Part shown: positions 13,561 through 20,981 of the stretch, one piece after another
How positions within the stretch are numbered: the stretch's first letter is position 1
Layout: each line of letters begins with the position of its first letter
Assembly: GCA_001897755.1 (NCBI GenBank)
Contig: MKUJ01000020.1
Coordinates: forward strand, 64,471 to 105,151
Direction of reading: 5' to 3'
Origin: Afipia sp. 64-13
GTDB taxonomy: Bacteria > Pseudomonadota > Alphaproteobacteria > Rhizobiales > Xanthobacteraceae
DNA: 40,681 bases
The notes under the pieces: generated by a model
Database searches by the model: none
Seen by the model: the letters and a program-made list of their open reading frames with translations, nothing else
Told to the model about the DNA's origin: nothing
Program-made: the position numbers and the translations under genes

Positions 13561-14352
13561 ATGCGGCAGGGTTCAGACAAGGCGGCAATCGGCAAGGCGG
13601 CAGGCGCGCTGGCGGTTTTCCTGCTGGCTTTCGCCCAGCCGGCACGGGCGGCCGACGAACTGCCTTATGCGCCGATGCCGGAGGCCGAGATTGCCGTACC
13701 TGAAGTCGAGGTCGATGTCGGCAGGATCGACATCGCGCCGCCGCCGCGGCTCTATCCCGCTCCACGCGGCGCCTATGGGGCGATCCCGCCGATGCGCCAC
13801 GGCGGCATGATCGAGCGGCCGACCGTGCCGCCGCACCGGATCGCGACAATGCTGCGTGCCACCGGCTTTTCGCTGCTGGGCCGGATCGAGCAACGGGGCT
13901 GGATCTATACCGTGGCGGTGCTCGATCCCAACGGCGATGACGGCCGTGCCATCATCGACGCGCGTACCGGTGCCATGATCAAGTTCATCCCGGCGCAGGC
14001 GGTGACTGCTCGCCTCAAGGACGAACTGGCGATGGTTTACGGCCCGCCCGGTCCGCCGCCGATGCGCGATCTGCGACACGCGCCGCGCCCGCCGCTCAAC
14101 GTGCCGAGGGTCGCGAGCCGCACCCCGGCCGCGACTCCGTTGCCGCGCGCACGGCAAGGGGCCGTGCCCGCGCAGCAGGCGGCCAAACCAGGTACTCAAC
14201 ATGCGGCGATCAAGCCGAAGCCCGCCGTTGTGCCTGAGACGGCTGCGCCTGCGGCAACTGCCGCAGCTCCTGCCACGCAATCTGCGCCGCAGCCGCCGGA
14301 GATCGAGTTGAAGCCGACGCAGGAAATGCCGCCGGTGCAGACGCTGGAATAG
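13561..14352 (+). CDS. Secreted proline/alanine-rich protein of unknown function
   Basis: A 263-residue protein with a clear signal peptide (hydrophobic AGALAVFLLAFAQ, cleavage after ARA near residue 30). It has a Pro-rich segment, a small folded region (about 92-155) reading HRIATMLRATGFSLLG and AIIDARTGAMIKFIP, and a long Pro/Ala/Gln-rich tail. The folded region resembles a PepSY-like beta-alpha unit (the DARTG turn after a beta strand), but this is only an impression. The ATG at 13561 is preferred over an in-frame GTG at 13537 because AAGGGAG lies 9 bases upstream. It probably resides in the periplasm. Function is not assigned. Confidence 0.75.
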   Translation: MRQGSDKAAIGKAAGALAVFLLAFAQPARAADELPYAPMPEAEIAVPEVEVDVGRIDIAPPPRLYPAPRGAYGAIPPMRHGGMIERPTVPPHRIATMLRATGFSLLGRIEQRGWIYTVAVLDPNGDDGRAIIDARTGAMIKFIPAQAVTARLKDELAMVYGPPGPPPMRDLRHAPRPPLNVPRVASRTPAATPLPRARQGAVPAQQAAKPGTQHAAIKPKPAVVPETAAPAATAAAPATQSAPQPPEIELKPTQEMPPVQTLE

Positions 14353-14360
14353 GCAAGGCA

Positions 14361-14387
14361 GCGACCATCGTGAGAGACGGTGGTCGC
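14361..14387. terminator. Strong hairpin between convergent genes
   Basis: GCGACCATCGT pairs with ACGGTGGTCGC (11 bp, one G-U) around a GAGAG loop, 8 bases after the stop codon of the secreted protein gene and 12 bases from the end of the convergent decarboxylase-like gene. It lacks a T tract on either strand, so it may act as a transcript-end hairpin and not as a full intrinsic terminator. Confidence 0.4.
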
Positions 14388-14398
14388 CGCGTGTCCCG

Positions 14399-14860
14399 TC
14401 ACGGCCTCCATGCACCGGCCACTTGCCGGGTCGCGATGTTCAGCCGATTCCAGACATTGATGTTGGCGATGCTGAGTATCAGCGAGGCGAGCGCCGGCTC
14501 GTCATAGTGACGGGCCGCCTCGTCCCAGATCTCGTCAGGAACCGGATCGGGGCAATCGCTGATCCGGGTCAGGGCCTCGGCGAGCGCGAAGGCGGCGCGT
14601 TCCGCATCGGTGAAATAGGGCGCGTCCCGCCAGGCGCTGACCGCGAACAGCCGTTCGTCGGTTTCGCCGGCCTTGCGCGCGATGCGCCAGTGACCGTCGA
14701 CGCAGACGCTGCAGCCGTTGATCTGGCTGACACGCAGGTTGATCAGTTCAAACAGGCGCTCGGAGATATCGTTGTTCCGGCTCGCCATAGCCGCCTCGTG
14801 GAGTGCTTTCATCGCGTTGGGGATCAGGATCGCCGGGTTTTTCATTCGCGCTTGCATCAT
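14399..14860 (-). CDS. Carboxymuconolactone decarboxylase/AhpD-family protein, ECF41 partner
   Basis: A 153-residue alpha-helical protein with the AhpD-type motif GCSVCVDGHW: Cys50 and Cys53 form the CxxC and His57 follows. In AhpD relatives this pair undergoes thiol redox chemistry. The rest (DAPYFTDAERAAFALAEALT, ASLILSIANINVWNRLNIA) is typical of the CMD family. It is divergent from an ECF41-type sigma factor gene. CMD-like proteins are one of the three protein classes that habitually sit next to ECF41 sigma genes and form their regulon, so control by that factor is likely. Two adjacent ATGs are possible; GGAG is 4 bases before the first and 7 before the second (14857). Likely cytoplasmic. 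Substrate unknown. Confidence 0.88.
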   Translation of the reverse strand: MMQARMKNPAILIPNAMKALHEAAMASRNNDISERLFELINLRVSQINGCSVCVDGHWRIARKAGETDERLFAVSAWRDAPYFTDAERAAFALAEALTRISDCPDPVPDEIWDEAARHYDEPALASLILSIANINVWNRLNIATRQVAGAWRP

Positions 14861-14907
14861 TGCTCTCCATTGAATTGTCTGAATGACGCGGTCCCGGCCG
14901 ACGCCTT

Positions 14908-14934
14908 TGTCACGTCGGCCCGAGTTCGTCCGTC
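14908..14934 (+). promoter_or_regulatory. ECF41-type autoregulatory promoter
   Basis: TGTCACG (14908-14914), 16 bases, then CGTC (14931-14934) closely matches the published ECF41 promoter elements TGTCACA and CGTC as I recall them. It lies 36 bases upstream of the sigma factor start codon, in the right orientation for autoregulation. The -35 differs at the last base only. Confidence 0.65.
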
Positions 14935-14970
14935 AAGATGATGACGAAGCAGGGCGTGAGGATGTGACCG

Positions 14971-15843
14971 ATGCAGGACAATAAATTTCTGACCGAGCAT
15001 TTCGAGGCGAGCCGCGCGCGTCTGCGCGCCGTGGCCTACCGGATGCTCGGCTCGCGCAGCGAGGCGGACGATGCCGTGCAGGAGGCCTGGCTGCGGCTGA
15101 GCCGCGCCGACACCGGCGAGGTTCAGAATCTCGGCGGCTGGCTGACCACCGTGGTGGCGCGCATCTGCCTCGACATGTTGCGCTCACGCAAATCGCGGCG
15201 CGAGGATCCGCTCGGCCCGCATGTGCCGGAACCCGCGGTGGATCCCGAGGCGATGGAGAGCGAGGCGCAGCTCGCCGATCAGGTCGGCGCTGCGTTGCTC
15301 GTGGTGCTGGAGACGCTGGCGCCGGCCGAGCGGCTGGCTTTCGTGCTGCACGACATGTTCGCGGTGCCGTTCGAGGAGATCGCGCCGATTGTCGATCGCA
15401 CGCCGGTGGCCGCACGACAGTTGGCAAGCCGGGCGCGTCGCCGCGTGCAGGGTGCGTCGCCGGTGCCGGCGGACGGCGATCTGACCCGCCGGCGCAAGGT
15501 GGTGGAGGCGTTTCTCGCCGCCTCGCGCGATGGCGATTTCGAGGGGCTGCTGACGGTGCTCGATCCGCAGGTGGTGTTCCGCGCCGATGCGGTGGCGGCC
15601 AAAATGGGCGGCCCGGCGGAGGTTCGCAGTGCGGCGGCCGTCGCGGAGCTTTTCAAGGGACGGGCGCAGGCCGCACGTCCCGCGCTGGTCGATGGCGTGC
15701 CTGGGATCGCCGTTGTTTTCGGCGGGCACTTGCGTATCGTGCTCAATCTGACGATGACCGGCGGACATATCACGGAGATCGAGGCGGTGGCCGATCCGGC
15801 GACGCTTGGCGAACTCGACGTGGCGCTGCTCGACAGCCCATAA
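14971..15843 (+). CDS. ECF sigma factor, ECF41 (SigJ-like) type with C-terminal SnoaL-like domain
   Basis: Directs RNA polymerase to a small set of promoters. The 290-residue protein has sigma region 2 (about 10-77; AYRMLGSRSEADDAVQEAWLR), a linker containing HVPEP (84-88), region 4 (about 105-160; LAPAERLAFVLHDMFAVPFE followed by a helix-turn-helix), and an extra C-terminal NTF2/SnoaL-like domain (about 170-285; SRDGDFEGLLTVLDP and VDGVPGIAVVF). This fused domain replaces an anti-sigma factor in ECF41 and is known to modulate activity both positively and negatively. GAGG lies 9 bases before the ATG. The divergent CMD-like gene is its probable target. The signal that activates ECF41 factors is not known. 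Confidence 0.92.
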   Translation: MQDNKFLTEHFEASRARLRAVAYRMLGSRSEADDAVQEAWLRLSRADTGEVQNLGGWLTTVVARICLDMLRSRKSRREDPLGPHVPEPAVDPEAMESEAQLADQVGAALLVVLETLAPAERLAFVLHDMFAVPFEEIAPIVDRTPVAARQLASRARRRVQGASPVPADGDLTRRRKVVEAFLAASRDGDFEGLLTVLDPQVVFRADAVAAKMGGPAEVRSAAAVAELFKGRAQAARPALVDGVPGIAVVFGGHLRIVLNLTMTGGHITEIEAVADPATLGELDVALLDSP

Positions 15844-15869
15844 AAAACGCCCCGGGGCACCGGGGCGTT
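15842..15869 (-). terminator. Rho-independent terminator of hsp20
   Basis: On the minus strand a 10-bp stem (AACGCCCCGG with CCGGGGCGTT) and a 4-base loop are followed by a run of T residues, 37 bases after the hsp20 stop codon. The T run overlaps the stop codon of the convergent sigma factor gene. On the plus strand the tail is poor in T. Confidence 0.85.
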
Positions 15870-15906
15870 GTCGCATTCAAACGCAGGCCTTGCAGGCGGT
15901 GCCCGC

Positions 15907-16374
15907 TCAGGCGGCGGCCTTGCCGGTCTCCCCGGTCACTTGGGCGGGAGCGCCGCCGGTGATCGGAATCTGGCGGGGTTTCTTCGCCTCGGGGATCTCG
16001 CGGACGAGATCGACATGGAGCAGGCCGTTCTCGAGCGAGGCGTTCTTCACCTGTACGAAGTCGGCGAGCTGGAAGGTGCGCTCGAAAGCGCGCGAGGCGA
16101 TGCCGCGATAGAGCACTTCGCTCGGCTTGCTGTTCTCGTTGGCGACCTTCTCGCCCTTGATCGTCAGGGTGTTTTCCTTGGCGACAATGGAGATGTCATC
16201 CTGCGAGAAGCCGGAGACCGCGACGGTAATGCGGAAATCGTTTTCGCCCGTCCGCTCGATGTTATAGGGCGGATAGCCGGGAGCGCCGTCGCCGTTCACC
16301 TGGTCCAGCAGGGAGAACAGCCGGTCGAAGCCGACGGTGGAGCGATAGAGGGGGGTAAGATCGAAGCTGCGCAT
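15907..16374 (-). CDS. Small heat-shock protein, Hsp20/IbpA family
   Basis: An ATP-independent chaperone that binds unfolding proteins. The 155-residue protein has an N-terminal arm (SFDLTPLYRSTVGFDRLFSLL), an alpha-crystallin domain (about 35-128) with the family motif ASLENGLLHVDLVREIP, and the C-terminal I-x-I anchor (IPI at 136-138) used for oligomer assembly. This matches the class A rhizobial sHSPs. The ATG at 16374 has a full AGGAGG at 16381-16386, six bases away; a longer frame upstream runs through the leader and is not used. The leader is a predicted ROSE thermometer, so translation should be opened by heat. A good terminator follows. Confidence 0.95.
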   Translation of the reverse strand: MRSFDLTPLYRSTVGFDRLFSLLDQVNGDGAPGYPPYNIERTGENDFRITVAVSGFSQDDISIVAKENTLTIKGEKVANENSKPSEVLYRGIASRAFERTFQLADFVQVKNASLENGLLHVDLVREIPEAKKPRQIPITGGAPAQVTGETGKAAA

Positions 16375-16445
16375 GTTAGTCCTCCTGTTGAGCGACCAGC
16401 GCGTCTGTCCGGCAGACGGATTCCTCCCGGAAACCGTCGTCGAGG
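16375..16445 (-). promoter_or_regulatory. ROSE-type RNA thermometer in the hsp20 leader
   Basis: In the transcript, U-C-G-C-U (plus coordinates 16391-16395) lies just upstream of the Shine-Dalgarno AGGAGG (16381-16386). GUC-G-CUC can pair with GAG-GAC, leaving one bulged G opposite the Shine-Dalgarno strand. This is the defining feature of ROSE elements (U-U/C-GCU motif with the bulged G that tunes melting). Two further hairpins precede it: GTCTG with CAGAC at 16403-16417, and GACGG with CCGTC near 16415-16438. The combination of position, motif and hsp20 downstream makes the call strong. Confidence 0.82.
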
Positions 16446-16733
16446 CACAACGCGCCACTCTTTCATTCAAAAGAGCAGACAGCCCGCCGACTCTGGCCGG
16501 GCTTTCGTTCTGCGTGCAGCCTTAACCGGCCTGCACGAAGCTGATATGGGAGGGTTGAAATGGTCTTCAAGAGGGCGCGTAAACCAGTCTGAACTGAAAT
16601 TTCTCGTCATGCCCTGCTATGTGCGGGGCATCCACGCCTTGCTGCTTCGAACGGGAAGACGTGGATGGCCGGGACGTGTCCGGCCATGACGGCTGGGGAC
16701 TGCTCTCAAGAAACAATATTTGGCTCCTTTCGC
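16446..16733. other. Intergenic region upstream of hsp20 and the alpha/beta hydrolase
   Basis: Together with the ROSE leader this forms a 359-base gap between coding regions. It should contain the hsp20 promoter; an A/T-rich inverted repeat (CTCTTT and AAAGAG around a 6-base centre) at about 16459-16476 is near where it should lie. No convincing sigma-32 consensus was found. The right part is a dispersed repeat (16606-16690). Confidence 0.5.
16606..16690. repeat. Dispersed intergenic repeat
   Basis: Begins with GTCATGCCCTGCTATG and GCGGGGCATCCACG, and ends with a near-perfect inverted repeat ATGGCCGGGAC and GTCCGGCCAT. These phrases recur in intergenic regions of the Bradyrhizobium group. 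It lies 43 bases upstream of the alpha/beta hydrolase start. Confidence 0.7.
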
Positions 16734-17681
16734 ATGACCCTCATTTCCATTCCCGCCAATCCGGTGCCCGACAACGTCGTCAGCGGCACGATCCGGACGC
16801 CCGACGGGGCCGATCTGCGCTTCGCGCGCTGGGCGCCGCCGGCCGGCCGCAAGGGCACGGTGTGCGTGTTCACCGGGCGCGGTGAATCCATCGAGAAATA
16901 TTTCGAGACGGTGCGCGACCTGCGCGACCGCGGTTTTGCGGTCGCGATGATCGACTGGCGCGGGCAGGGGCACTCGTCGCGGCGGCTGCGCGATCCGCGC
17001 AAGGGGTATGTGCGCTCCTTTGCCGATTTCGAGACCGACCTCGACACCTTCATGCGCGAAATCGTGCTGCCGGACTGCCCGCCGCCTTATTTTGCATTGG
17101 CGCATTCGATGGGCGGCGCGGTGCTGCTGCGCATGGCCCATGCCGGCAAACGATGGTTCGATCGCATCGTGCTGTGCGCGCCGATGATCGATCTGCCGGG
17201 CACCCGCACCAGCGCGCCGGTGCGGATGCTGATCCGCGCCATGCGCTATCTCGGTCTTGGCGGCCGCTATATTCCCGGCGGCGGGCCGGACATCGTCGGC
17301 ACCGGTCCGTTTGCCGACAATCCCCTGACCAGCGATCCGGTGCGCTATGCGCGCAATGCCGCCATTTTCGAGGAGGACCCGACGCTCGGCATCGGTGCGC
17401 CGACCGTGGCCTGGGCCGACGCCGCCTTTCGCACTATCGTCGATTTTCGCGCGATGGATTATCCGGCGCGCATCCGTCAGCCGATCCTGATGATCGCGGC
17501 GAGCCACGATCTCGTGGTGTCGACCGCGGCGATCGAGGAATTCGCCTATCATCTGCGCGCCGGCTCGCACCTCGTCATCTCCGGCGCGCGCCACGAGATC
17601 CTGCAGGAGCAGGATCGCTATCGCAGCCAGTTCTGGGCCGCGTTCGACGCGTTCGTGCCCGGCACGCCGCTGTTCAAATGA
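16734..17681 (+). CDS. Alpha/beta hydrolase, lysophospholipase/monoacylglycerol lipase-like
   Basis: A cytoplasmic serine hydrolase of the Hydrolase_4 (PldB-like) family. The 315-residue protein contains the nucleophile elbow AHSMGGA (Ser125), the acid in AASHDLVV (Asp259) and the His in GARHEIL (His287), plus the DWRGQGHSSR loop typical of this family. The substrate is probably an acylglycerol or lysophospholipid by family, but specificity cannot be read from sequence. The ATG at 16734 is chosen because family similarity begins soon after. An in-frame ATG at 16665 would start inside the dispersed repeat and add residues without family character. No clear ribosome binding site is seen before either. 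The 3' end overlaps the convergent permease gene by 8 bases. Confidence 0.88.
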   Translation: MTLISIPANPVPDNVVSGTIRTPDGADLRFARWAPPAGRKGTVCVFTGRGESIEKYFETVRDLRDRGFAVAMIDWRGQGHSSRRLRDPRKGYVRSFADFETDLDTFMREIVLPDCPPPYFALAHSMGGAVLLRMAHAGKRWFDRIVLCAPMIDLPGTRTSAPVRMLIRAMRYLGLGGRYIPGGGPDIVGTGPFADNPLTSDPVRYARNAAIFEEDPTLGIGAPTVAWADAAFRTIVDFRAMDYPARIRQPILMIAASHDLVVSTAAIEEFAYHLRAGSHLVISGARHEILQEQDRYRSQFWAAFDAFVPGTPLFK

Positions 17682-18429
17682 GCTGCAGCTTGATCAGTTT
17701 GTCGATCGCAAGATAGGCGCCGAGCCCGATCATCGAGATCAGGAACCAGCGCCGGAACGTCGCGGGATCCATGCGCTGGCGCAGCACCTGGCCAAGATAC
17801 ATCCCGATCAGCGCGGCCACGAGGCCGAGCGTCGCCGGGATCGCCACGTCTTGCGTGAGAAAGCCGCCATTGCCGAGATTGAACAGCATCGCCACCGTGG
17901 ACGTGGTGAAGAAGACGCCGAGTGCCTGAATGAATTCGTCGCGCTCCATGCCGAGCGCCTGGATGAACGGCATCGAGGGGATCACCTGTACGCCGGTCGC
18001 CGCGGCGATCAGGCCCGACAGGTACCCGCAAACACCGCCGATCCATTTCTCGTTCGTTCCGGCGATGTGGAAGTGCGGGCGCGACAGCGCAACGATGGCG
18101 TACACCACGAGCAGCAGGCCCAGCAGAATGGTGCCGTAGGGCGCATAGGGACCGGAAAGGAAATCCTTGCCCGACCAGACGCCGAGGCAGCAGCACAACA
18201 GGAGCGGCCACAGCCGTTTGATGCTGCTGAGCAGATAGGGACCGGCGAACGTTTGCCAGAGATTGGTCAGGATGGCCGGTCCGATCACCACGGCGATGGC
18301 GTGAGCCGGAGGCATGCGCGTTGCGAGCAGACCGATCGCGACGGTCGGCAGGCCCATGCCGATTACGCCCTTCACGAAGCCGGCGAGCATGAAAACAAAA
18401 ACGACGGCAATGAGAATCGGGTCGATCAT
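17674..18429 (-). CDS. TauE/SafE-family membrane permease (sulfite/organosulfonate exporter-like)
   Basis: A 251-residue inner-membrane protein with about eight hydrophobic segments and the TauE/SafE hallmarks: FVKGVIGMGLPTVAIGLLAT in the first repeat and LSGLIAAATGVQVIPSMPFI in the second. Members move small anions such as sulfite, sulfoacetate or organic acids; the substrate here is unknown. The ATG at 18429 begins MIDPILIAVV; a start 36 bases upstream is possible. It is divergent from a LysR-type regulator gene 90 bases away, which suggests that this regulator controls it. Its end overlaps the convergent hydrolase gene. Confidence 0.88.
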   Translation of the reverse strand: MIDPILIAVVFVFMLAGFVKGVIGMGLPTVAIGLLATRMPPAHAIAVVIGPAILTNLWQTFAGPYLLSSIKRLWPLLLCCCLGVWSGKDFLSGPYAPYGTILLGLLLVVYAIVALSRPHFHIAGTNEKWIGGVCGYLSGLIAAATGVQVIPSMPFIQALGMERDEFIQALGVFFTTSTVAMLFNLGNGGFLTQDVAIPATLGLVAALIGMYLGQVLRQRMDPATFRRWFLISMIGLGAYLAIDKLIKLQLI

Positions 18430-18519
18430 GGCACGCACATTGACCGGCCCGACCGTCGGGCACAATGTGGAGGTTACGGAGAAAGCCTTCGGATTTTACG
18501 AAGGCTGGAGGCGGGGCCG

Positions 18520-19416
18520 ATGCGGCAGTTCGATCTGGTCGACCTTAATTTGTTCGTTATCGTTGCCGAGACCGGCAATATCACCCGCGCCGCCGCTCGC
18601 GCGGGTTTGGCGCTTGCCTCCGCCAGCGCGCGCATCCGGCATCTGGAAGAGGCGCTCGGTGTTGCGTTGCTGGACCGCCAGCGGCTCGGTGTAAAGCTTA
18701 CGCCCGCCGGCGAGAAGCTGCTCGACCACGCCCGGCTGGTTCTGCATCAGGTCGCGGCGATGCGAAGCGAGGCCGGGTCCTATGCCGGAGGCGTGAAGGG
18801 GCATATTCATCTTTTCTCGAATTCCTCGGCGGCAACCGAACATCTGCCGCGTATCCTTGCGTCTTTCCTGGCCCGGCATCCGGCGATCAGCATCGATGTG
18901 GAGGAACGGAAAAGCGCCGACATCGCCCTTGCGCTCGCGGCGGGCCGGGGTGATGTCGGCATTGCGATCGAAAGCACCTTGGGCGAGGGGCTCGATCATT
19001 TTCCGTTTTGTGACGATCGGCTGGTCCTGATCTGCACCAGCTCCGATGAACTGGCGCCGCGGCGGCAGATCGGCTTTGCCGAGATTGTGGAGCGGCCTTT
19101 CGTCGGGTTGTCGGAGGGTTCGGCCTTGCAGGATCATCTTGCAACCCAGGCCGCCCGACTCGGGCAACGGCTGCATCTGCGCGCGCGGATCAAGACCTTC
19201 GATGCGATCTGTCGTCTTGTCGAGGCCGGTGTCGGGGTCGCCGTGATTCCGGAAGTTGCCGCGCGGCGCTGCGCGCAGACCATGAAGATCAAGGCGGTGC
19301 GGATGAGCGATCCCTGGGCCAATCGGCGGCTGTCGATCGTGACGCGGGCCCGGCACGCCCTGCCGAAGGCGGCACAGCAGCTTGTCGATCATCTGAGGGC
19401 AGTCGCCCGTGTGTAA
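18520..19416 (+). CDS. LysR-family transcriptional regulator
   Basis: A 298-residue regulator with the N-terminal winged helix-turn-helix (about 5-64; LNLFVIVAETGNITRAAARA, then SASARIRHLEEALGVALLDR) and a substrate-binding effector domain (about 90-290). GGAGG (18507-18511) lies 8 bases upstream of the ATG. LysR regulators usually control the divergent neighbour, here the TauE/SafE permease gene, in response to a small ligand related to its substrate. Helix 2 differs from the usual AASALHVSQPALS pattern (ALASASARI), but the fold is clear. It ends 3 bases before the convergent hisN stop. Confidence 0.92.
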   Translation: MRQFDLVDLNLFVIVAETGNITRAAARAGLALASASARIRHLEEALGVALLDRQRLGVKLTPAGEKLLDHARLVLHQVAAMRSEAGSYAGGVKGHIHLFSNSSAATEHLPRILASFLARHPAISIDVEERKSADIALALAAGRGDVGIAIESTLGEGLDHFPFCDDRLVLICTSSDELAPRRQIGFAEIVERPFVGLSEGSALQDHLATQAARLGQRLHLRARIKTFDAICRLVEAGVGVAVIPEVAARRCAQTMKIKAVRMSDPWANRRLSIVTRARHALPKAAQQLVDHLRAVARV

Positions 19417-19419
19417 GGT

Positions 19420-20202
19420 TCAGGCGCGAAGGAGCGCCATTGCGGCTTCGTGCACGCGCTTGTCGCCGGCGGCGATGATGCGTCCGCCGGACTGGGCGGG
19501 GGCGCCTTCCCAGGTGGTGACGATGCCGCCCGCGCCGGTGACGATCGGGATCAGTGCGGCGACGTCGTAAGGTTTGAGCTCGGTCTCGATCACCAGATCG
19601 AGATGGCCGGCGGCGAGCATGCAATAGGCGTAGCAATCGCCGCCATAGCGCGACAGCCGCACCTGCTTCTCCACCTTCTCGAATTGCGCCAGATCGGCGG
19701 CATTCATCAATCGCGGGCTGGTGGTGAACAACGTCGCCTCGGCGAGCGACGCGCAGCGGCGTGTCGTCAGATGGCGTTTGCCCGACGTGCCCTGATAGGT
19801 CGCCGCGCCGTTGTCACCGTAGAATCGTTCGCCGATGAACGGCTGATGCACCATGCCGAAGGCCGGCACACCGTGCCGCATCAGCGCGATCAGCGTGCCC
19901 CAGATCGGCATGCCGGCGATGAAGGATTTGGTACCGTCGATCGGATCGAGCACCCAGACATATTCAGCGTCCGCATTCTCGACGCCGAATTCTTCACCGA
20001 CGATGCCGTGCTGCGGGAAGGCCTGTTTGATCATCCGCCGCATCGTCGCCTCGGCGGCGCGATCGGCCTCGGTGACCGGATCGAGGTCGCGACCTGCGTT
20101 CTTGTTCTCGATGCAGAGCGAGGTGCGGAAAAACGGCAGAATGGTTTCGCCCGCCGCGGTCGCCAGGCGTTCGATAAAGGCTGCGAAATCGATGACCGTC
20201 AC
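19420..20202 (-). CDS. hisN: Histidinol-phosphatase, inositol monophosphatase family
   Basis: Predicted to dephosphorylate histidinol phosphate in histidine synthesis, as the HisN form of Rhizobiales does. The 260-residue protein has the Mg-binding motifs of the IMPase superfamily: GEEFG (Glu70), DPIDGTKSF (Asp86, Asp89), and KPYDVAALIPIVTGAGG near the C-terminus. The FIAGMPIWGTLIAL stretch fits HisN more than SuhB or CysQ. Other members of the family act on inositol phosphates or PAP, so the substrate is inferred. The ATG at 20202 (MTVIDFAAFIERL) is the natural start. The gene is convergent with the LysR gene. Confidence 0.88.
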   Translation of the reverse strand: MTVIDFAAFIERLATAAGETILPFFRTSLCIENKNAGRDLDPVTEADRAAEATMRRMIKQAFPQHGIVGEEFGVENADAEYVWVLDPIDGTKSFIAGMPIWGTLIALMRHGVPAFGMVHQPFIGERFYGDNGAATYQGTSGKRHLTTRRCASLAEATLFTTSPRLMNAADLAQFEKVEKQVRLSRYGGDCYAYCMLAAGHLDLVIETELKPYDVAALIPIVTGAGGIVTTWEGAPAQSGGRIIAAGDKRVHEAAMALLRA

Positions 20203-20554
20203 GATATGTCCTCGCCGGCCCGCCCGTGCGCGCCCTCTGCTTGCTTGTACGACGCGCCGGTGGCGCTGGGCTACGGCCTCGGGCCGTTCTTGCCCGTAGC
20301 GAAAACCGCCGGAGCGGGCAATCCGTCGTCGCCATCCATCCCCGCTCTTGCGATCCGGGCGAGTTCATTCTTTAGGGGTGGCAAAGTAGTGATGAAGCCA
20401 AAAAACAGTGTCGTGAACGTAGAATAATATATTAGATTCATTTTTTAATGTTGAGCTCTGAAAAATCGATGGAGCTGAAGGGTTGGATCGATTTCCCAAA
20501 TTATTGATTTTGAAAGATTTTCACATCAATGACACATTGGCGCGACCGAGTTTG

Positions 20555-20573
20555 TTATGCATCTGACGCATAA
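20555..20573. promoter_or_regulatory. Inverted repeat upstream of the sRNA promoter
   Basis: TTATGC and GCATAA flank a 7-base spacer, ending 18 bases before the -35 of the sRNA promoter. Position and symmetry suggest an activator or repressor site for the sRNA; the protein is unknown. Confidence 0.35.
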
Positions 20574-20591
20574 GTAAAAATTCGATAAGAC

Positions 20592-20620
20592 TTGCATTTG
20601 GTGCGTTGCGGCCGCATATT
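20592..20620 (+). promoter_or_regulatory. Sigma-70-type promoter of the sRNA
   Basis: TTGCAT (20592-20597), a 17-base spacer and CATATT (20615-20620) resemble the alphaproteobacterial housekeeping promoter (CTTGAC, 17 bases, CTATAT). The predicted start near 20627 gives a transcript that begins just before the first hairpin. Confidence 0.6.
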
Positions 20621-20626
20621 GTTGCG

Positions 20627-20713
20627 GTGCGGTAACGCCTTGCGTTATCGCTGCCCTCCTTGGGCGTTTCCTCCCTAGACTTGGGCCACTTGCAACGCGA
20701 GTGGCCCTTTTTT
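20627..20713 (+). ncRNA. mmgR: mmgR/suhB-family (alpha-r8) small RNA
   Basis: About 87 nt. The predicted structure is a 9-bp hairpin (CGGTAACGC with GCGTTATCG, loop CTT, 20630-20650), a small GCCC/GGGC hairpin (20653-20665), the single-stranded pyrimidine motif TTTCCTCCCT (20667-20676), and a terminator hairpin. To my knowledge the TTTCCTCCCT core and this three-hairpin layout define the alphaproteobacterial mmgR/suhB RNA family, whose S. meliloti member limits polyhydroxybutyrate storage under nitrogen starvation. It lies next to an inositol-monophosphatase-family gene, as the family name suhB suggests. Exact ends are predicted. Confidence 0.75.
20683..20713 (+). terminator. Rho-independent terminator of the sRNA
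   Basis: GGGCCACTTGC pairs with GCGAGTGGCCC (11 bp, one G-U) around an AAC loop and is followed by six T residues. It is the 3' hairpin of the sRNA. Confidence 0.92.
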
Positions 20714-20981
20714 CTTGCCTGACCGGGCCGGTCGTTTGGGTTGAAACGAGTTTTCCGATTTAACAATCGACAAAAACAGATTGATCGCGCTCGCCGATCG
20801 AGGCCGATCCCGGGGCGGTGCCGCCGTCCGGGCCGCCGCCGCGCCATCTGCGCCTTCGGTTTGCCGACCTCAAGCCGCCGATCTCAGCCTGTCACTCGCG
20901 GTTCGCCGCGACCCGGTTTGCGGTGACGCCTCGCACCCGCCGTGCCGTCGATACCGACATCGGCTGAAGATCCATCGCGGT

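Larger units (their letters stand above)
20203..20981. other. Long intergenic region holding an sRNA gene
   Basis: This 779-base gap lies between hisN and the formylglutamate amidohydrolase gene. About 20395-20620 is unusually A/T-rich for this genome. It contains an inverted repeat, a promoter, and a compact sRNA with its own terminator (each listed). The remainder (20720-20981) shows no ribosome binding sites or recognisable protein. Confidence 0.7.

Noticed and set aside
14885-14914. Minus-strand ECF41-like promoter toward the CMD gene
   Set aside because: The -35-like CGTGACA matches only 5 of 7 positions and the spacer to CGTC is 19 bases, too long; kept only as a remark.
17851-18519. 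Upstream continuation of the LysR frame
   Set aside because: It is antisense to the TauE/SafE gene; the regulator's helix-turn-helix begins at 18520 after a GGAGG.
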